Origin: Geobacteraceae bacterium
Lineage (GTDB): Bacteria > Desulfobacterota > Desulfuromonadia > Geobacterales > Pseudopelobacteraceae
Direction of reading: 5' to 3'
DNA: 64,000 nucleotides
Assembly: GCA_021286935.1 (NCBI GenBank)
Contig: JAJTBI010000002.1
Location: 43,108 to 107,107, forward strand
The notes below the pieces were generated by a model. That model saw only the letters and a list, made by a program, of their open reading frames with translations. It did no database searches and was not told the origin of the DNA. The position numbers and the translations under genes were made by a program. Shown here piece after piece: positions 55,080 through 64,000 of the stretch; the first letter of the stretch is position 1, and each line of letters opens with the position of its first letter.

Positions 55080-56840
55080 TTACTCTACAAAGCTTTTTAG
55101 TTTTTTGCTGCGGCTGGGGTGCCGTAGTTTACGCAGTGCTTTGGCCTCGATCTGACGAATCCGCTCACGGGTAACCTCAAAGTCCTGGCCAACTTCTTCC
55201 AGGGTGTGGTCACTCTTTTCGCCGATGCCGAAGCGCATCCGCAGTACCTTTTCTTCCCGTGGGGTCAGGGTGGAAAGCACGCGGGAGGTCTGTTCAGACA
55301 GGTTGGCCTTGATTACCGCTTCAAGGGGGTTGACCACACCTTTGTCCTCAATGAAATCGCCCAGGTGTGAATCCTCTTCTTCACCGATCGGTGTTTCCAG
55401 AGAAATCGGTTCTTTGGCGATCTTCAGGACTTTGCGGACCTTGTCCAGCGGCAGTTGCATCCGCTCGGCAATCTCTTCCGGTGCCGGTTCACGGCCGTTT
55501 TCCTGTACCAGTTGACGGCTGGTGCGGATCAGCTTGTTGATGGTCTCAATCATGTGGACCGGAATCCGGATGGTGCGGGCCTGGTCGGCAATGGCACGGG
55601 TGATGGCCTGACGGATCCACCAGGTGGCGTAGGTGGAGAACTTGTAGCCACGCTGGTATTCAAACTTGTCCACCGCCTTCATCAGGCCGATGTTGCCTTC
55701 CTGGATCAGGTCAAGGAACTGCAGACCGCGGTTGGTGTATTTCTTGGCAATCGAGACAACCAGACGCAGGTTGGCTTCGATCAGCTCCGACTTGGCGATG
55801 CGTGCCTTGTGCTCACCCTCTCGGATAGCGCGGATCGCCTTGGAAAGCTCGGTTGCCTTGAAACCTGATTCCTGCTCTACCTTGGTCAGTTTGCGGGCAG
55901 CATTCTTGAGGCGCTTTTCAACCTTCTGGAAGTCATCTTCATTCAGTTTCAGCGGTTTAAGGGCAGCCATCCCCTTGGCCTCGTCTGCCCGGAATTTTTC
56001 CAGCAGCTCTGCCATTTTGTCAGGGGGGATGATGTTGTGGACTTCGGCCAGTTCGTTCTTGACCCGGTTGACCTTGGAGGAGAGCTCCTTCAGACGGTCG
56101 GCAACCCTGGTGATATGGCGATCTTTCATCCGCAGGGAGCGCAGCAGCTCAGCCAACTGCTCCTTGGACTCTTTCAGGTTCTTTTCCAGTTCCTTCTTTT
56201 TGGCAGCCGCCTTTGCTGTTTCAAGTGCTGCTGCCAGTTCAGTCACCTGCTGATCGCAGGCTGCAATGGCATCAATGGTTTCAAGCAGGCGGATCTGCTG
56301 GATATCCTCTTCACCCTCTTCTGCATCAACGTCGGCATCTTCTTCAATATCTTTGCTGATTTCAGAAGGAGCGATCTGGAACTTGCGCAGCTTGTCGCCC
56401 AGTACAAGCACTTCTTTGACCGTAATCGGGGTGTTCAGGATGATGCCGGCCACTTCACGGTCGCCGTCTTCAATCCGCTTGGCAATCTCCACCTCGCCCT
56501 CACGGGTCAGCAGTGATACCGAGCCCATTTCACGCAGGTACATCCTGACCGGATCACTGGTGCGGCCAATGGCGCCCGGCTCAAACTCGACCTCTTCAGC
56601 CTCGCCTTCAGCCTCTTCTTCACCTTCTTCCAAATCGATCTTGATCTTGGGAATCTTGACCTTCTGGGCCGAGTCGACGATCTCAATATCCATATCGCCG
56701 AACATACCCATCACGTCATCAATCTGTTCCGTGGCAATATCAGGCGGCAGAATATCGTTTACTTCATCAAAGGTCAGAAAGCCCTTTTCTTTGCCTATAT
56801 CAATCAACTGCTTAACATCATCAATGTTTTTCTTGGCCAT
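55080..56840 (-). CDS. rpoD: Primary sigma factor RpoD (sigma-70)
   Basis: The 586-residue protein has region 1.1 (N-terminal, acidic), region 1.2 ([31 protein letters not shown]), a charged nonconserved linker, regions 2.1-2.4 ([78 protein letters not shown]), region 3 and region 4.2 ([39 protein letters not shown]). It directs RNA polymerase to housekeeping promoters. It follows dnaG by 38 bases in an rpsU-cvpA-dnaG-rpoD order. Confidence 0.98.
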   Translation of the reverse strand: MAKKNIDDVKQLIDIGKEKGFLTFDEVNDILPPDIATEQIDDVMGMFGDMDIEIVDSAQKVKIPKIKIDLEEGEEEAEGEAEEVEFEPGAIGRTSDPVRMYLREMGSVSLLTREGEVEIAKRIEDGDREVAGIILNTPITVKEVLVLGDKLRKFQIAPSEISKDIEEDADVDAEEGEEDIQQIRLLETIDAIAACDQQVTELAAALETAKAAAKKKELEKNLKESKEQLAELLRSLRMKDRHITRVADRLKELSSKVNRVKNELAEVHNIIPPDKMAELLEKFRADEAKGMAALKPLKLNEDDFQKVEKRLKNAARKLTKVEQESGFKATELSKAIRAIREGEHKARIAKSELIEANLRLVVSIAKKYTNRGLQFLDLIQEGNIGLMKAVDKFEYQRGYKFSTYATWWIRQAITRAIADQARTIRIPVHMIETINKLIRTSRQLVQENGREPAPEEIAERMQLPLDKVRKVLKIAKEPISLETPIGEEEDSHLGDFIEDKGVVNPLEAVIKANLSEQTSRVLSTLTPREEKVLRMRFGIGEKSDHTLEEVGQDFEVTRERIRQIEAKALRKLRHPSRSKKLKSFVE

Positions 56841-56878
56841 GGGGATGGGTACCTTTGTAGAATACTGAGTATGATTAC

Positions 56879-58651
56879 TTATAACGCCGATTTTTTATTA
56901 CGCAACTGATCGGCTAATTTTAACAATTCTTGATACTCTTCACTGTCTTCAGGCAGGGTTGCCAACCGCATGGCGATCTGCTTTAACCCGCCGGTTTCTT
57001 TTTCCTTCTGCCGCTTCAAGCATTGCCGCAGGGCGGACCGCCAGTCGATACCGACCAGATGCTGATCCTGCACCAGCAGCCGGGCAACCAGCTCTTTATG
57101 CTCTTCCTGCTCTAGCTGTGCCAGCAGGCTATGCCAGATCGGCCCTTCCTGATCACTGCTACTCGTGTCAAGAACGGCTTGGGCCAGCGGCAGGTGCTGC
57201 TGGTCAAACAGCTGCGTAAGGTCAAGCCCCTGTAGTTCCTGACGGACTTCCGGATAGGTTGCCAGGAGGCTCAGCAGGGTTTCCTGGGTCTGTATGCCGA
57301 TGTCTCTTTGAGCAGGCCGTTGCGCTGGCCTTGTTGCTGTCTGGAGAGGCTCCTGTTTCTGTTCGCTGCGTTGTCCTGCCAGCCGACGCCGGAATGATGG
57401 TGGATCAATACCCAACAGCCGACAGATCTCTTTCAGGTACAGATCCCGCTCTACCGGATCCTTGATCCGTTGAAAGCGGGGGATGATTTCATCCATCAAC
57501 CGTACTCGCTGATCAATGCTATCAGCCGGTGTTTTTGCCAGAAGCCAGTGCAAAAACTGCTCAAAGGCAGGCTTTGCCGAGGCAACCCGTTGGTTGAACG
57601 CCTCGACGCCATGCTTCTGCAGCAGGCTGTCAGGATCTTCACCCTGTGGCAGGTTGATGACATAGACCGGTAGTGCCTGTTCAAGGCAGAGTTCCATGGC
57701 CCGTACCGTGGCCTTACGTCCGGCATTGTCACCATCAAACAGCAGACAGACCCGCTGGGCATGTTTCTTCAGCAGGCTGATATGTCCGTCAGTCAAGGCT
57801 GTGCCGCAGGTGGCAAGGGCGTTGCGGATACCGGCTCGGTAGAGGGCCAGGTGGTCAAAGTAGCCTTCCACGATAATCGCGGTGCCGCTCTGTCTGATAT
57901 CCCGTAATGCCAGATCAACCCCGAACAGTACGCTGCTCTTGCGATACAGCGGTGATTCCGGCGAGTTGATATACTTGGGCAGGCTGCTATCCAGCACCCG
58001 GCCTGCAAAACCGATCGGCTGTCCCTGCTTGTCCCGGATCGGAAAGATCAGGCGGTTGTGCAGCAGATCGTACCAGCCACGATCTCCCTTACGGATGATC
58101 CCCAGCTGTTCTGCCAGTTCAAGCGGCAATCCTTTGGCTTTCAAAAGCTGGATCAGGCTGTCGCGACGCTCAGAGGCAAAGCCGAGCCCATAGGCTGCCG
58201 ATGTCTCCGGGTCTACCTCCCGTTCCTGCAGATAGCTGCGGGCTGCAGCCCCTTCCGGCCTTCGGGTCAGGGTGTCACGGTAGTGCTCCGCTGTCACCAG
58301 CATGATGGTGCGCTGTTGATCGCGTTCAACCTTTATCTGCTTTTCAGCATCCGTCAGGGGGCGCTCTTCAATGGCCACGCCGGCACGTGCAGCCAGTTTG
58401 CGCAACGCCTCAGGGAAGCTGATCCCCTCAATCTTCATCACAAAGGAGAAGATGTCCCCCCCGGCACCACAGCCAAAACAGTGAAAGATCTCACGGGCTG
58501 GATTGACGTTGAAGGAGGGTGTCTTCTCACCATGAAACGGACAAAGCCCCAGAAAGTTGGAGCCGCTCCGTTTCAGGGATACATATTCACCAATGACATC
58601 AACAATGGAGAGCCGTTCAGCAACCTCTCTGACCGTGTCATTGCGGTTCAT
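56879..58651 (-). CDS. dnaG: DNA primase
   Basis: DnaG makes RNA primers for replication. The 590-residue protein has a zinc-binding domain ([30 protein letters not shown]), the RNA-polymerase/Toprim core ([44 protein letters not shown]) and a C-terminal helicase-binding part of lower conservation. It overlaps cvpA by 4 bases and precedes rpoD by 38, as in the classic macromolecular synthesis operon. Confidence 0.97.
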   Translation of the reverse strand: MNRNDTVREVAERLSIVDVIGEYVSLKRSGSNFLGLCPFHGEKTPSFNVNPAREIFHCFGCGAGGDIFSFVMKIEGISFPEALRKLAARAGVAIEERPLTDAEKQIKVERDQQRTIMLVTAEHYRDTLTRRPEGAAARSYLQEREVDPETSAAYGLGFASERRDSLIQLLKAKGLPLELAEQLGIIRKGDRGWYDLLHNRLIFPIRDKQGQPIGFAGRVLDSSLPKYINSPESPLYRKSSVLFGVDLALRDIRQSGTAIIVEGYFDHLALYRAGIRNALATCGTALTDGHISLLKKHAQRVCLLFDGDNAGRKATVRAMELCLEQALPVYVINLPQGEDPDSLLQKHGVEAFNQRVASAKPAFEQFLHWLLAKTPADSIDQRVRLMDEIIPRFQRIKDPVERDLYLKEICRLLGIDPPSFRRRLAGQRSEQKQEPLQTATRPAQRPAQRDIGIQTQETLLSLLATYPEVRQELQGLDLTQLFDQQHLPLAQAVLDTSSSDQEGPIWHSLLAQLEQEEHKELVARLLVQDQHLVGIDWRSALRQCLKRQKEKETGGLKQIAMRLATLPEDSEEYQELLKLADQLRNKKSAL

Positions 58652-59133
58652 GGTGTCTGTTGCCGAAAGGTCTTGGCTCGATCAATTGCTGTGCCGCCAA
58701 ACTGTGCCAGCGGCAGGGCGAACGAGTGTTTTTGAACCGTCTCCTTGAATTGAAAGGCAAACGGTATCGAAAGAACGGCGTAAAAAAACATCCCCAGTAT
58801 AAGTGCTGCTTCAAGGCAGCCAAGTGCCATGCCGCCCAGACGATTTACCCAGCCCAGCAGGGCCAGTTTCATCAGGCTGGTCAGCAGGTTGCCCAGCAGA
58901 TGGGCCGCCAGTCCAACCAGGATCAGGAGGACGACAAAAGCGATCATCCGTGCTGCGACCGGTGGCACCATCCCCTGTAGCAGTACCGCTGCTTTTTCGT
59001 GAAAACGGAAGGCCATCCAGCCCCCCAACAATAGTGCGGTCAGGGCGGCCACCTCTTTCACAAGGCCTCGCAGCAGGCCTCTTAATGCCCCAAGGGCCAG
59101 CACGGTCAGGATAGTGATGTCGAGCAGGCTCAT
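58648..59133 (-). CDS. cvpA: CvpA-family membrane protein
   Basis: The 161-residue protein has four membrane segments: LLDITILTVLALGALRGLLRG at the start, a second with ALTALLLGGWMAFRF, and two more around AARMIAFVVLLILVGLAAHLLG and MALGCLEAALILGMFFYAVLSIPF. This fits CvpA, needed for colicin V production in E. coli, whose general role is unclear. The ATG at 59133 is preferred although its ribosome site is weak. The frame is open upstream to 59259 only because repeat B is read through. It overlaps dnaG by 4 bases. Confidence 0.85.
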   Translation of the reverse strand: MSLLDITILTVLALGALRGLLRGLVKEVAALTALLLGGWMAFRFHEKAAVLLQGMVPPVAARMIAFVVLLILVGLAAHLLGNLLTSLMKLALLGWVNRLGGMALGCLEAALILGMFFYAVLSIPFAFQFKETVQKHSFALPLAQFGGTAIDRAKTFRQQTP

Positions 59134-59154
59134 AGGTAGTGTCCACAGAGAATA

Positions 59155-59279
59155 ATTCCAGTTCCAGCTCAAGGCGATATCTTCGTTGGCTCGTCTTCGG
59201 CTCCTCAACGTACTGCGTGTACGCCTACGTCGCCGATATCCGTGCCGCCTTGATCTCATCCTTGATTTGAAACTGGAAC
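59155..59279 (+). repeat. Dispersed hairpin repeat family B, copy 2
   Basis: About 125 bp sharing most of its sequence with the copy at 23600: CTCAAGGCGATATCTTCGTT, CGGCTCCTCAACGTACTGCG, TGCCGCCTTGATCTCATCC. The terminal pair is GTTCCAG with CTGGAAC, while the other copy uses AATTCCAA with TTGGAATT. It lies between rpsU and cvpA, 21 bases before the cvpA start, and opens a spurious arginine-rich N-terminal extension of the cvpA frame. Confidence 0.85.
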
Positions 59280-59287
59280 AAGACGGA

Positions 59288-59315
59288 AACGGGGCTTTCT
59301 TGCGAAAGCCCCGTT
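59288..59315 (-). terminator. Terminator-like hairpin after rpsU
   Basis: AACGGGGCTTTC and GAAAGCCCCGTT pair perfectly (12 bp) around TTGC. On the minus strand it follows rpsU by 60 bases and precedes repeat B. The T-run is short (GTTTCCG), so it may only partly separate rpsU from cvpA-dnaG-rpoD. Confidence 0.6.
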
Positions 59316-59375
59316 CATTACTGCATACCGGATCGTAAGTGGAGGAGAGGAGGGGAGATCCGGCTTCGATGGCCG

Positions 59376-59573
59376 TTAGTCCATCATCTTACGCTGCTTC
59401 TTCAGGGCGCGCTTGCGAGCTGCAATCGCCTTCTTCTTGCGCTTGATGCTGGGCTTCTCATAGTGCTCACGCTTGCGGACCTCAGAGAGAATCCCCGCCT
59501 TTTCACACTGCTTCTTGAACTTCTTCAGAGCGAGATCAAATGGTTCGTTTTCCCGAATTCGTACTCCTGGCAT
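59376..59573 (-). CDS. rpsU: 30S ribosomal protein S21
   Basis: The 65-residue basic protein starts [48 protein letters not shown] and ends in a Lys/Arg-rich tail, as S21 does. It helps translation initiation on the small subunit. The ATG at 59573 has GGAGGGAGGGA upstream. It opens the macromolecular-synthesis gene group (rpsU, cvpA, dnaG, rpoD), with a hairpin and repeat B in between. Confidence 0.95.
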   Translation of the reverse strand: MPGVRIRENEPFDLALKKFKKQCEKAGILSEVRKREHYEKPSIKRKKKAIAARKRALKKQRKMMD

Positions 59574-59698
59574 CCATAATCCCTCCCTCCGTCGTAAGAT
59601 ACGTGTATGGAAACAGCAGATGCTGTTAACAATGCCTAGGTGTATTTTTTTGTGAGCTTCGTATACTAGCAGCAAATTCTCTGATGTCAACTGAATAA

Positions 59699-59765
59699 AT
59701 ATGCAAAACTACTGCTGGGGGCATCAGCCCTTTATCCGGCTTTACTCATACCATTTTGTAAGGGA
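59699..59765 (+). repeat. Family A repeat, internally deleted copy 6
   Basis: ATGCAAAACTACTGC and ATCCGGCTTTACTCATACCATTTTGTAA match the left and right ends of family A, but the 70-bp centre is missing and a 20-bp linker remains. It lies 12 bases beyond the hisE stop and upstream of rpsU. Confidence 0.6.
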
Positions 59766-59776
59766 GTCTGGTTTTG

Positions 59777-60103
59777 CTATTCCTTGCGGGCCGCCTTTTC
59801 AGCAATACCCGAGGTGCCAAAGCGGCGCTGCAGTTCTGACCAGACCGCATCAGCCGGAATATCCCGTGCTGCCAGCAGTACCAGGCTGTGGTAGAGCAGG
59901 TCGGCGGTTTCATAGACCAGCTCGGCGTCGGTACCACCTTTGCCAGCAATCACCACCTCGGTGGCTTCTTCGCCAACTTTCTTGAGGATCTTGTCCAGAC
60001 CTTTGTGCAGCAGAGAGGCGGTGTAGGAGCTGTCCGGCGAAGCCCCCTTGCGGGAGAGGATTACCTGATACAATTCATCCAGAATATGCTGGTTACTGTT
60101 CAT
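59777..60103 (-). CDS. hisE: Phosphoribosyl-ATP pyrophosphatase
   Basis: HisE hydrolyses phosphoribosyl-ATP to phosphoribosyl-AMP in histidine synthesis. The 108-residue protein starts [15 protein letters not shown] and has the MazG-like helices [30 protein letters not shown] and [20 protein letters not shown] with the metal-binding acidic residues. HisI is not fused. It starts one base after the hisF stop. Confidence 0.94.
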   Translation of the reverse strand: MNSNQHILDELYQVILSRKGASPDSSYTASLLHKGLDKILKKVGEEATEVVIAGKGGTDAELVYETADLLYHSLVLLAARDIPADAVWSELQRRFGTSGIAEKAARKE

Positions 60104-60104
60104 C

Positions 60105-60869
60105 TTAGACCATCCTGATCGGGACGCCACGTCCCTGTAAATACTGCTTGGCTTCCTGTACCGTGTGCTGCCGGAAATGGAAGATGGAGGCAGCCAGACA
60201 GGCAGAGGCCCCGGCAGTGGTAAAGCCATCGTACAGATGTTCAAGGTTGCCGACGCCACCGGAGGCGATTACCGGGATTGAAACCGCATCCACCACGGCA
60301 CGGGTCAGGGCCAGATCATAGCCATCCTTGGTACCGTCACGGTCCATACTGGTCAGTAGGATCTCTCCGGCACCGTAGGACTCCATCCGGGCTGCCCATT
60401 CGACAACATCAATGCCGGTCGGTTTGCGGCCACCGTGGGTGTAGACTTCCCAGCGTTGTTCTCCCGGTACCTGGCGGGCATCAATCGCCACCACCGTACA
60501 TTGGGAACCGAACCGTTCGGCAGCCTCATTGACAAACTCAGGCCGACTGACTGCAGCGGTATTGATCGATACCTTGTCCGCACCGGCATTCAGCATCCGG
60601 CGGATATCTTCCACCACCCGGATGCCGCCGCCAACAGTCAGCGGCATAAAGACCCGCTCGGCAGTGCGGCGGACCACATCCACCATGGTGTCACGGCCAT
60701 CGCTGGAGGCGGTGATATCCAGAAAGGTCAGTTCATCGGCCCCCTGCTGGTCATAGGCCTCGGCAATTTCCACCGGCTCTCCGGCATCACGCAGCTCAAG
60801 AAATTGGACCCCCTTGACCACCCGGCCACCGGTCACATCCAGACAGGGAATGATGCGACGGGTCAGCAT
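60105..60869 (-). CDS. hisF: Imidazole glycerol phosphate synthase, cyclase subunit
   Basis: HisF makes imidazole glycerol phosphate and AICAR using ammonia from HisH. The 254-residue barrel starts [23 protein letters not shown] with the catalytic Asp in CLDV, has LTVGGGIR and VSINTAAV, and the second catalytic Asp in [13 protein letters not shown]. It overlaps hisA by 7 bases and precedes hisE. Confidence 0.97.
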   Translation of the reverse strand: MLTRRIIPCLDVTGGRVVKGVQFLELRDAGEPVEIAEAYDQQGADELTFLDITASSDGRDTMVDVVRRTAERVFMPLTVGGGIRVVEDIRRMLNAGADKVSINTAAVSRPEFVNEAAERFGSQCTVVAIDARQVPGEQRWEVYTHGGRKPTGIDVVEWAARMESYGAGEILLTSMDRDGTKDGYDLALTRAVVDAVSIPVIASGGVGNLEHLYDGFTTAGASACLAASIFHFRQHTVQEAKQYLQGRGVPIRMV

Positions 60870-61600
60870 TGGCAGCCCCGTTTGGTCAGGTCAATCGCCT
60901 CACGCAGGTTGATGGCACCGGTGTAGATCGCCTTGCCGGTAATGGCGCCGCTGATGCCGCTCTGCTCAATGGCCATCAGGTTCTCAATATCCTTCAGTGA
61001 AGAGACCCCGCCGGAAGCGATGACCGGGATGGAGATTGCCTCTGCCAGTGCCTTGGTGGCTTCAAGGTTGGGGCCACCCATCATGCCGTCCCGGCTGATG
61101 TCGGTGTAGATGATGGCAGCTACCCCGCAGTCTTCAAACTTCCTGGCCAAGTCGACGGCGCTGATGTCGGTCAGTTCAGCCCAGCCTTGTACCGCCACCA
61201 TGCCGTTTTTGGCGTCAATGCCGACCACAATCTGGCCGGGGAATTTTTTGCAGGCCTCGATCACCAGTTCCGGGTTACGCTGGGCAGCGGTGCCGATGAT
61301 CACACGGGAAAGCCCCAGTGACAGATAGGCCTCAATGGTGGCGATATCGCGGATGCCGCCGCCCAGTTGGGCCGGGATGTTGATCGCCTTGATGATTGCC
61401 TCAATGGCGGCCTTGTTCTTGGGGACACCGGCAAAGGCGCCATCCAGATCCACCAGGTGCAGCAGTTCTGCACCGGCCTCCTGCCATTTCAGGGCCTGCT
61501 CGGCAGGATTGTCGGAAAATACGGTGTCGCGGTTCATCTCGCCCTGTTCCAGGCGGACGCAGTTACCTTCTTTCAGGTCTATGGCAGGTATGACGATCAT
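60863..61600 (-). CDS. hisA: ProFAR isomerase HisA
   Basis: HisA isomerises ProFAR in histidine synthesis. The 245-residue barrel starts [20 protein letters not shown], with the catalytic Asp in AIDL, the phosphate loops LGGGIRD and VIIGTAAQ, and Asp in [12 protein letters not shown]. It overlaps hisF by 7 bases and follows hisH after 115 bases that include a family D repeat. Confidence 0.97.
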   Translation of the reverse strand: MIVIPAIDLKEGNCVRLEQGEMNRDTVFSDNPAEQALKWQEAGAELLHLVDLDGAFAGVPKNKAAIEAIIKAINIPAQLGGGIRDIATIEAYLSLGLSRVIIGTAAQRNPELVIEACKKFPGQIVVGIDAKNGMVAVQGWAELTDISAVDLARKFEDCGVAAIIYTDISRDGMMGGPNLEATKALAEAISIPVIASGGVSSLKDIENLMAIEQSGISGAITGKAIYTGAINLREAIDLTKRGCQC

Positions 61601-61612
61601 TACAGTTTCCTT

Positions 61613-61714
61613 TTATCCACGAAGGACACGAAGGTACACCAAGTAAGGCGTAAAACTAAAATCAAGTTGACTGCTTTTTATGGTTTTCTTGGTGATACTT
61701 CGTGCTCTTGGTAG
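61613..61714. repeat. Family D-like repeat between hisH and hisA
   Basis: TCCACGAAGGACACGAAGGTACACCAAGTA faces TCTTGGTGATACTTCGTGCTCTTGG, an imperfect inverted pair around an AT-rich centre. The direct words CACGAAGG resemble the CACAGAGG-type repeats near 43549. It separates otherwise tightly packed his genes. Confidence 0.6.
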
Positions 61715-61715
61715 A

Positions 61716-62339
61716 TCAGTGCAGTTCGGCAAAGTTTTTCAGCATCTGCAGGCCGATGGCCTGTGATTTTTCCGGGTGGAACTGGGTAGCCATGACATTG
61801 TCCTTGCGGATAGCTGCGCAGAATTCCAGGCCGTAGTTGCAGGTGGCCGCTACAACGGACTGGTCATCCGGTTTAACGTAGTAGGAGTGGACAAAGTAGA
61901 CGTTGCTGTTGTCCTGAATGCCGTTAAATAGCGGCGCTGCAGCCTTTAGTGAGATCTGGTTCCAGCCCATGTGAGGTACCGGAAGCTTTTCACCCTGTTC
62001 CTGCATCCCTTCAGGGAAGCGTACCACTCTGCCCGGTATGACTCCCAACCCTTTGTGCAGGCCGAACTCTTCGCTTTCACTAAACAGGAGCTGCAGCCCC
62101 AGGCAGATCCCCAGAAAAGGGCGTCCTTCGGCAATCACCTGCAGGATCGGTTCAACAAATCCACCCTGCTCCAGGTTGTTGATACAATCCCGAAAGGCAC
62201 CTACACCGGGCAGCACGATCTTGTCGGCGTTACGCAGCCGCCTGGGATCAGCGGTGACTTCTGCAGCAGAACCGACACGTTCAAATGCCTTCTGGACTGA
62301 ACGCAGGTTGCCCATGCCATAGTCAATAATTGCAATCAT
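61716..62339 (-). CDS. hisH: Imidazole glycerol phosphate synthase, glutamine amidotransferase subunit
   Basis: HisH supplies ammonia from glutamine to HisF. The 207-residue class I amidotransferase has [10 protein letters not shown] at the start, the oxyanion region [10 protein letters not shown], the nucleophile Cys in [12 protein letters not shown], and the catalytic His/Glu in TQFHPEKSQ. Its start overlaps the chemoreceptor stop by 4 bases, linking signalling and histidine genes in one transcript. Confidence 0.96.
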   Translation of the reverse strand: MIAIIDYGMGNLRSVQKAFERVGSAAEVTADPRRLRNADKIVLPGVGAFRDCINNLEQGGFVEPILQVIAEGRPFLGICLGLQLLFSESEEFGLHKGLGVIPGRVVRFPEGMQEQGEKLPVPHMGWNQISLKAAAPLFNGIQDNSNVYFVHSYYVKPDDQSVVAATCNYGLEFCAAIRKDNVMATQFHPEKSQAIGLQMLKNFAELH

Positions 62340-63853
62340 TTGATACCGTTCTTGGTCAGGTGAGGACCGTAGTTCTTGTCCTGACCCTTGATATGGGTCA
62401 GCAGGGTTTCGCCGCTCTGGAATTTGCCGATCAGTGCGACCACTTGGTCAACCAGATTTTTGTGCAGTTGCTTGTGGTTGGCAACATCAGGGTAATGGGT
62501 CTGGTCAAAGGCTTTTTCTTCATCAGCAAAGTGGTGGACCGTATAGTCTGCCAGTCCGTGCAGGATCTTGCCGATCGCCTCTCTGGTCCGCTTCTGCTGC
62601 ATGGCATCATGCAGCTCATTAACCATGTTGAACAGCACCTTGTGCTGTTCGTCAAAGGTATGGATGCCGGTGGCAAAACTTTCATCCCAGACCAGTGCGC
62701 TGGCCAGCTTGAAGTGTCCCACCAGCTGGTGCAGTTCATCCACCTGCTGGGCCAGCTTGACCGTTGCTTCAGTGGTGCCGCGGGCATTTTCGACGTTGCG
62801 GTTGACCACTTCAGTGATCATCTGGATGTTGCTGGTGATCTCGCTGGTGGTGGCGGTCTGTTCTTCTGCCGCGGTTGCCACCTGGTTGATCTGCAGGGCA
62901 AGTTCGTTGATCATGTTGAGGATATCTTCCAGCGCCTCACCGGAGCGGGTGGTGCCCTCGGTGCCCCGCTTAACCTCTTCAACCCCTTCGTACATCGAGC
63001 CGACCGCTGACTGGGTTTCTGTCTGGATGGTCTTGATCATGCCGGCAATTTCTTTGGTGGCACGGGTAGTCCGTTCAGCCAGAGCCCGTACTTCATCGGC
63101 AACCACGGCAAAGCCGCGTCCCATCTCACCGGCCCGGGCGGCTTCAATGGCTGCGTTCAGGGCTAGCAGGTTGGTCTGGTCGGCAATATCCTCGATGGTA
63201 CCCACAATGGCGCCAATCTGGTCAGAACGTTGCCCCAGTCCCTCAACCGTGGTTGATGACTGCATGACCCGCTTGGCAATATTTTCCATGATATCGGCAC
63301 TGCTGCGGACGATCTGGGCGCCGCTGGTGGTCTGCTCTGTCGCCTTTTGAGAGTTTTCAGCCGCGTACAGACAGTTGCGGGCGATATCTGCCGAGGTGGC
63401 TGACATCTCTTCGCTGGCCGTAGCAATCGTACCGGCCTGCATGGCCACCTCTTCTGCCGCATTGGCCATGGCATTGGTAGTGTTCTGTACCATGCTGACC
63501 GAATCCCTGACCAGATCTGCCACCGAGAAGAACTTGCGCATGGCCTGATTCATGTCGTTCATCATGGCATTAAAGGCAACACCCAGACGACCGATTTCGC
63601 CGGTGCCGGAACCTGTAATGCGTACCGAAAGATCGCCGGCAGCCGCCTTTTCCATGGCGCTGACAATACCTTCCAAAGGTCTGAAGGCCTGATTACAAAG
63701 AAACCAGAGTACCGTTGTAGAGGTCGCTAATAATACCACTCCCAGCACCACGGCATTCAGCAGGTTACCGGTTTTGTTCAGGAGCGTCAAAACGAGTACT
63801 GCGGCGAAAACGACAACAGCATTTCCAAAAATAACTCGACCGGTGAATGACAT
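62336..63853 (-). CDS. Methyl-accepting chemotaxis protein with C-terminal hemerythrin domain
   Basis: The 505-residue receptor has two membrane segments near residues 10-60 with almost no periplasmic loop, a HAMP region ([23 protein letters not shown]), then a signalling domain with [41 protein letters not shown]. From about residue 390 a hemerythrin domain begins with [31 protein letters not shown] and [12 protein letters not shown], which hold the di-iron ligands. It therefore probably senses oxygen or redox state in the cytoplasm. The ATG follows AAGGAGG. It lies between glyS and hisH. Confidence 0.93.
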   Translation of the reverse strand: MSFTGRVIFGNAVVVFAAVLVLTLLNKTGNLLNAVVLGVVLLATSTTVLWFLCNQAFRPLEGIVSAMEKAAAGDLSVRITGSGTGEIGRLGVAFNAMMNDMNQAMRKFFSVADLVRDSVSMVQNTTNAMANAAEEVAMQAGTIATASEEMSATSADIARNCLYAAENSQKATEQTTSGAQIVRSSADIMENIAKRVMQSSTTVEGLGQRSDQIGAIVGTIEDIADQTNLLALNAAIEAARAGEMGRGFAVVADEVRALAERTTRATKEIAGMIKTIQTETQSAVGSMYEGVEEVKRGTEGTTRSGEALEDILNMINELALQINQVATAAEEQTATTSEITSNIQMITEVVNRNVENARGTTEATVKLAQQVDELHQLVGHFKLASALVWDESFATGIHTFDEQHKVLFNMVNELHDAMQQKRTREAIGKILHGLADYTVHHFADEEKAFDQTHYPDVANHKQLHKNLVDQVVALIGKFQSGETLLTHIKGQDKNYGPHLTKNGIK

Positions 63854-63900
63854 GGTGAACCTCCTTGTCCAGTCAATATGAATAGAATAAGTGCCGCTAA

Positions 63901-64000
63901 CTAGCCTGTCAGTCTACTGAAGTCGGCAATTTTGCTGAAAAGCCGGTTAATGGCAGTCAGAAGCGCCAGACGGTTGGCACGTACTGTCTGATCCTCTGCC
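63901..64000 (-). CDS. glyS: Glycyl-tRNA synthetase beta subunit, C-terminal fragment
   Basis: The reverse strand reads [21 protein letters not shown] followed by [11 protein letters not shown] and TAG at 63901-63903. This resembles the end of GlyS, the beta subunit of the tetrameric glycyl-tRNA synthetase, where RxNRLALL...ADFSRL is conserved. The rest lies beyond the right edge. The 47-bp gap to the chemoreceptor suggests a shared transcript. Confidence 0.8.
   Translation of the reverse strand, partial: AEDQTVRANRLALLTAINRLFSKIADFSRLTG

Noticed and set aside
59134..59259. N-terminal arginine-rich extension of CvpA
   Set aside because: It is the translation of repeat B; CvpA proteins begin at the first membrane segment.

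Overview
The window looks like a chromosome segment from a Geobacter-like bacterium (Desulfuromonadia/Geobacterales, moderate GC, possibly close to Trichlorobacter/Geobacter lovleyi). This is inferred from gene content: panB-panC followed by a PanP-type decarboxylase, an rpsU-cvpA-dnaG-rpoD block, several chemoreceptors including one with a hemerythrin domain, sigma-54 regulators, and many small dispersed hairpin repeats. I saw no rRNA, tRNA, CRISPR array or insertion sequence.

Layout. 0-2 kb: end of crcB, a DUF190 gene and a secreted protein. 2-5.5 kb: panB-panC-panP behind a structured leader. 5.7-10.3 kb: two secreted Cys-containing proteins, an amidohydrolase that appears to start at CTG, an NtrC-type regulator and a sigma-54-driven small protein. 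10.5-15 kb: a chemoreceptor, a REC-GGDEF protein and a CI/LexA-like repressor with an altered catalytic dyad. 15-23 kb: a heptose operon (glycosyltransferase, gmhA, hldE), mreB, ileS-lspA. 23-30.6 kb: a MutY-like glycosylase without Fe-S cysteines, an AbiEi/AbiEii pair, a VWA protein, a cyclophilin, a CsgG-like lipoprotein and a radical-SAM DUF512 protein. 30.6-36 kb: hfq, miaA, mutL, a zinc-ribbon protein, rsmE, prmA. 36-46.3 kb: PPDK regulator, orphan response regulator, DegP, polyferredoxin, a secreted TPR/DUF3142 pair, adenosine/adenine deaminase, hydrolase, DUF1697. 46.5-50 kb: a low-GC accessory block of four genes. 50.3-53.7 kb: rdgC, obgE, proB. 53.8-59.6 kb: a secreted coiled-coil protein, rpoD, dnaG, cvpA, rpsU. 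59.7-64 kb: hisE, hisF, hisA, hisH, a hemerythrin chemoreceptor and the end of glyS.

The most interesting part is 46.5-50 kb. The three gaps between its four co-oriented genes each hold a 64-72 bp imperfect hairpin with a shared left arm (GACCG followed by G/C). Its outer boxes resemble integron attC inverse-core and core boxes. The start of the PIN-domain cassette is perfectly complementary to the box at its own end, as in a mobile gene cassette. This suggests a small integron cassette cluster with no integrase in the window. Upstream lie 20-bp direct repeats and a possible attI-like simple site.

The second theme is dispersed hairpin repeats. Family A (about 140 bp, five full copies plus one internally deleted copy) and family B (about 125 bp, two copies) have terminal stems that differ between copies but stay self-complementary. 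Most A copies directly follow stop codons. Both B copies sit at gene 5' ends and create in-frame coding extensions. All assignments come from reading the sequence and family knowledge; no database search was run.
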